Part shown: piece by piece, positions 61,226 through 64,000 of the stretch
Numbering within the stretch: the stretch's first letter is position 1
Layout: each line of letters opens with the position of its first letter
Assembly (NCBI GenBank): GCA_035566015.1
Contig: DATMRS010000020.1
Location: forward strand, 248,001-312,000
Origin: DATMRS01 sp035566015
GTDB lineage: Bacteria > Pseudomonadota > Alphaproteobacteria > Sphingomonadales > Sphingomonadaceae
Length of the DNA: 64,000 nt
Direction: 5' to 3'
Notes under the pieces: model-generated
Database searches by the model: none
What the model was told of the DNA's origin: nothing
The model's input: the letters and a program-made list of their open reading frames with translations, nothing else
Program-made: the position numbers and the translations under genes

Positions 61226-64000
61226 ATGGCAACGCGAAGCCTTTCGTCCGATGCAGGCGAGAATTTTCGCGGTGCTTTCGCGGCCGCGCTGCTGAGTGGC
61301 GCGCTACCCGGCGAGACCGATGGGATGGATGCCGAGGCGCGCGAGGCTGCGGCGATCTTCCTGGCCGATGCGGCGGCCGAGCGGGAGGCCGGCCGGCCGG
61401 CGATCACCGCCGAATCGATCACCGACGCCGAGGGCGCGCGCCGCACGCGACTGGCCGTTATCAATGATGACATGCCCTTCCTGGTCGATTCGATCGCGGC
61501 GCTGATCGGCGCGTTGGGGCTCGATATCCACCGCCTGCTCCATCCCGTCCTCGCGGTGCGCCGCGACGAAGCCGGCCGGCTGGCCGCGCTGCTGCCCGCC
61601 GGGACGAGCGGCGCGCGGCGCGAATCGATGATTTATGTCGAGATGGACCGCGCCGACGCGAAGCTGCGGCGCAAGCTGATTGACGAGCTGCGTACCGTCC
61701 TTGCCGACGTGCGCGCGGCGGTGGGCGACTGGCCGCGCCTTCAGATCGAGATGCGCGACGCCGCCGAGGCGCTGCCTGACGGCGAGGGCGCGGCGCTGCT
61801 GCGCTGGTTCGTCGATCGCCACTTCACCCTGCTAGGCCACCGAATCGAGGCGCGCGACGGCACGATGCAAGACGGACTCGGCCTGCTGGCCGACGATCGC
61901 GCGATGTGGAGCGGGACGGCGCGCGGGGCGGCGATCGCATGGTTCGAGGCCGGCGGCGAGGCGCCGCTAGTGATGAAGGCCGATCACCTCTCCACCGTGC
62001 ATCGCCGCGCGCCGATGGACATGCTGGTGCTGCCGGTGCGCGGAGCAGGTGGGATCGAGGCGGTGGCGATCCACGCCGGCCTGTGGACGAGCGCCGCGCT
62101 TGCAGCATCGTCGGGCAAGGTGCCGATCCTGCGCGCGAGGCTGACCGCGATCGAGGAGAAATACGGCTTCGATCCGGCAGGTCACGCAGGCAAGGCGTTG
62201 CGCCACGCGCTCTCCATCCTGCCGCACGACCTGCTGGTCGCGCTGCCCTTCGCCGCGATCGAGCAGCTTGCGCTGACCGCCATGTCGCTGGCCGACCGGC
62301 CGCGCCCGAAGCTGATCCTCGCACCCGGCGCGCTCAACCGCCATCTTTTCGCCTTCGCCTGGCTGCCGCGCGACGAGCTTTCCACCGCGCGGCGGACGGC
62401 GATCGGCGTGATGCTGGAGGAAGCGGCGCACGCGAAGCTGGTCGGTTGGGCGATCGATCTGGGCGACAGCGGCCTCGCGCTCATCCGCTACATGCTGGAC
62501 CTGCCCGAAGGCGGCGCGCTGCCCGACGCGGCCGCGCTCGACAAGCGGCTGGAGGCGATGGTGCGCGGCTGGGTGCCCGCCGTGGAGGCGGCGCTGGCCG
62601 GGACGATGGGGGCGACGCAGGCGGCGCGGCTCGTGCTCGCTTATGCGGCGGCTTTCCCGCTGGCCTATCGCGGCCGTTACCCCCCCGAGGAAGCCGCGCG
62701 CGACATGGCGCGGCTCCACGCGCTCGACACCAGCGAGCGGCGGAGCGCGCGGCTTTACCGCGCCGAGGACGACGGCGATGGCCGGCTCCACCTCAAGACC
62801 TACCGGCTGGGCGGCTTCATTCCGCTGTCCGACGCGGTGCCGGTGCTGGAAAATTTCGGCTTTCGCGTGCTGGAGGAAAATCCGACGCCGCTCGATGGCG
62901 GGCGGCTGGGCTATATCCACGATTATCTGCTGGAATTGAGCGGCGAGGGCGATCCCGACGCGCTGCTGGCGCAGGCCGACATTGCCGAGCAGGCGATCGC
63001 CGCCGTGCTGGAAGGCCGGGCGGAGAATGATGCGTTCAACCAACTCGTCATCGCCGCCGGCCTGCCGCCCGCGACGATCGTGCTGTTCCGCGCGTGGTTT
63101 CGCTATCTGCGGCAGACGGGGCTGAGCTACGGCCTCGATACCGTCGCCTCGGCGCTCCGGCGCGCGCCGATCGCGGCGCGGCGGATCGCCGACCTGTTCG
63201 TCGCACAGCACGACCCCCGGCGCGGCGGGGCGAAAGCGGCCGAGGCCGCGGAGAAAGTGGTAGAGGAGGCACTGGCCGGCGTTTCCGCGATCGACGACGA
63301 TCGCATCCTGCGCCGGCTCTACGCGGTGGTGTCGGCATGTCTCAGGACCAACGCCTTCGCGGCCTCGGGCGAAGAGGCGCTGGCCTTCAAGCTCGATTCG
63401 GGCCGCATTCCCGGCCTGCCCGCGCCGCGGCCGTGGCGCGAGATCTGGGTCTATTCGCCGCGCGTCGAGGGCATCCACCTGCGCGGCGGGCCAGTCGCGC
63501 GCGGCGGGCTGCGCTGGTCCGACCGACGGGACGATTTCCGCACCGAGATATTGGGGCTGATGAAGGCGCAGGTCGTGAAGAACGCCGTGATCGTGCCGAC
63601 GGGCGCGAAGGGCGGCTTCTATCCCAAGCAGTTGCCGAGCGCCGCCAATCGCGACGCCTGGCTGGCGGAGGGTACCGAGAGTTACCGCATCTTCATCCGC
63701 GCGCTGCTCTCGCTCACCGACAATATCGTCGAGGAGAAGGTGGTCCACCCGCAGGGCATCGTGATCCGCGACGAGGACGATCCCTATTTCGTCGTCGCCG
63801 CCGACAAGGGGACCGCCGCCTTTTCCGACGTGGCCAACGCGATTGCGCTGGACCAGGGATTCTGGCTGGGCGACGCCTTCGCCAGCGGCGGCAGCCACGG
63901 CTACGATCACAAGGAGATGGGGATCACCGCGCGCGGCGCGTGGATATCGGTGACGCGCCATTTCGCCGAAATGGGCGTGGACGTGACGCGCGACCCCGTC
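61226..64000 (+). CDS. NAD-specific glutamate dehydrogenase, large type (3' end beyond window)
   Basis: 925 codons are visible from ATG 61226 and the frame is open at the edge; the family is about 1550-1600 residues. Oxidises glutamate to 2-oxoglutarate with NAD+. N-terminal regulatory region begins RLAVINDDMPFLVDSIAALI; the catalytic part has ARGGLRWSDRRDDFRTEILG, LMKAQVVKNAVIVPTGAKGG with Lys795, and YFVVAADKGTAAFSDVAN then ASGGSHGYDHKEMGITARGA. An AAAAGGAG ribosome site precedes the start. Confidence 0.95.
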   Translation, partial: MATRSLSSDAGENFRGAFAAALLSGALPGETDGMDAEAREAAAIFLADAAAEREAGRPAITAESITDAEGARRTRLAVINDDMPFLVDSIAALIGALGLDIHRLLHPVLAVRRDEAGRLAALLPAGTSGARRESMIYVEMDRADAKLRRKLIDELRTVLADVRAAVGDWPRLQIEMRDAAEALPDGEGAALLRWFVDRHFTLLGHRIEARDGTMQDGLGLLADDRAMWSGTARGAAIAWFEAGGEAPLVMKADHLSTVHRRAPMDMLVLPVRGAGGIEAVAIHAGLWTSAALAASSGKVPILRARLTAIEEKYGFDPAGHAGKALRHALSILPHDLLVALPFAAIEQLALTAMSLADRPRPKLILAPGALNRHLFAFAWLPRDELSTARRTAIGVMLEEAAHAKLVGWAIDLGDSGLALIRYMLDLPEGGALPDAAALDKRLEAMVRGWVPAVEAALAGTMGATQAARLVLAYAAAFPLAYRGRYPPEEAARDMARLHALDTSERRSARLYRAEDDGDGRLHLKTYRLGGFIPLSDAVPVLENFGFRVLEENPTPLDGGRLGYIHDYLLELSGEGDPDALLAQADIAEQAIAAVLEGRAENDAFNQLVIAAGLPPATIVLFRAWFRYLRQTGLSYGLDTVASALRRAPIAARRIADLFVAQHDPRRGGAKAAEAAEKVVEEALAGVSAIDDDRILRRLYAVVSACLRTNAFAASGEEALAFKLDSGRIPGLPAPRPWREIWVYSPRVEGIHLRGGPVARGGLRWSDRRDDFRTEILGLMKAQVVKNAVIVPTGAKGGFYPKQLPSAANRDAWLAEGTESYRIFIRALLSLTDNIVEEKVVHPQGIVIRDEDDPYFVVAADKGTAAFSDVANAIALDQGFWLGDAFASGGSHGYDHKEMGITARGAWISVTRHFAEMGVDVTRDPV

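Noticed and set aside
61967..63961. 664-codon minus-strand frame opposite NAD-glutamate dehydrogenase
   Set aside because: His/Arg/Gly-rich shadow of a conserved gene, no motif.

Overview
The window is GC-rich alphaproteobacterial chromosome. Gene content and order point to Sphingomonadaceae (Sphingomonas sensu lato): short-form HisG next to HisD, NusB and ThiL, a K+-independent H+-pyrophosphatase, a large NAD-glutamate dehydrogenase, a ligase-associated DEXH helicase, an OmpA protein with a long proline linker, and a cluster of gene transfer agent (GTA) genes. The lineage is inferred from gene families; no rRNA or tRNA gene was seen. Housekeeping genes are tightly packed, often with ATGA stop/start overlaps, and a family of short palindromes of the type TTCCGGCGAAAGCCGGAA is scattered between genes.

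Layout: 0-3 kb holds a regulator with a beta-propeller-like protein and a PepSY membrane protein behind a Fur-like palindrome. 3-9 kb, minus strand, is a compact secretion locus: a LuxR/PAS regulator, a 420-aa exported protein with 13 DSGN repeats, a small exported protein sharing its C-terminal module, a C39-type cysteine peptidase, an unknown exported protein, and an outer-membrane beta-barrel with an N-terminal coiled coil. This is the gene logic of the Pseudomonas functional-amyloid (fap) system, and it is the best candidate here for a little-described system. 9.4-22.4 kb holds an ArsR/SRPBCC pair with its operator, arylamine N-acetyltransferase, uvrB, a tiny gene whose Shine-Dalgarno matches the 16S 3' end over 15 nt, lipid enzymes, a frameshifted HAF/PEP-CTERM gene, rpoZ, a helicase and OmpA.

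22.5-39.9 kb, minus strand, is a GTA-type structural cluster. It runs from terminase through portal, protease, capsid, connectors, tail tube, a short tape measure, hub, peptidase and tail tip, with a promoter in front and no integrase, repressor or replication gene. It differs from the Rhodobacter capsulatus arrangement: a spike-base/SGNH-hydrolase module and a nested Rz/Rz1-like spanin pair sit between capsid and connector genes; the distal-tail domain is fused to a large N-terminal region; and the tail-tip protein is short. Two repeat blocks split the operon.

40-64 kb is conserved chromosome: SOUL heme-binding protein, a 155-bp tandem repeat, cobT-cobS, a J-domain protein, bolA-pirin, DUF2332, hisG-hisD-nusB, thiL, hppA, a HAD phosphatase apparently started from CTG and coupled to rpmJ, a lipoprotein with an M14 carboxypeptidase, dienelactone hydrolase, gpmA, aqpZ, purE-purK, a PAS-like protein, and the first 925 codons of NAD-glutamate dehydrogenase.
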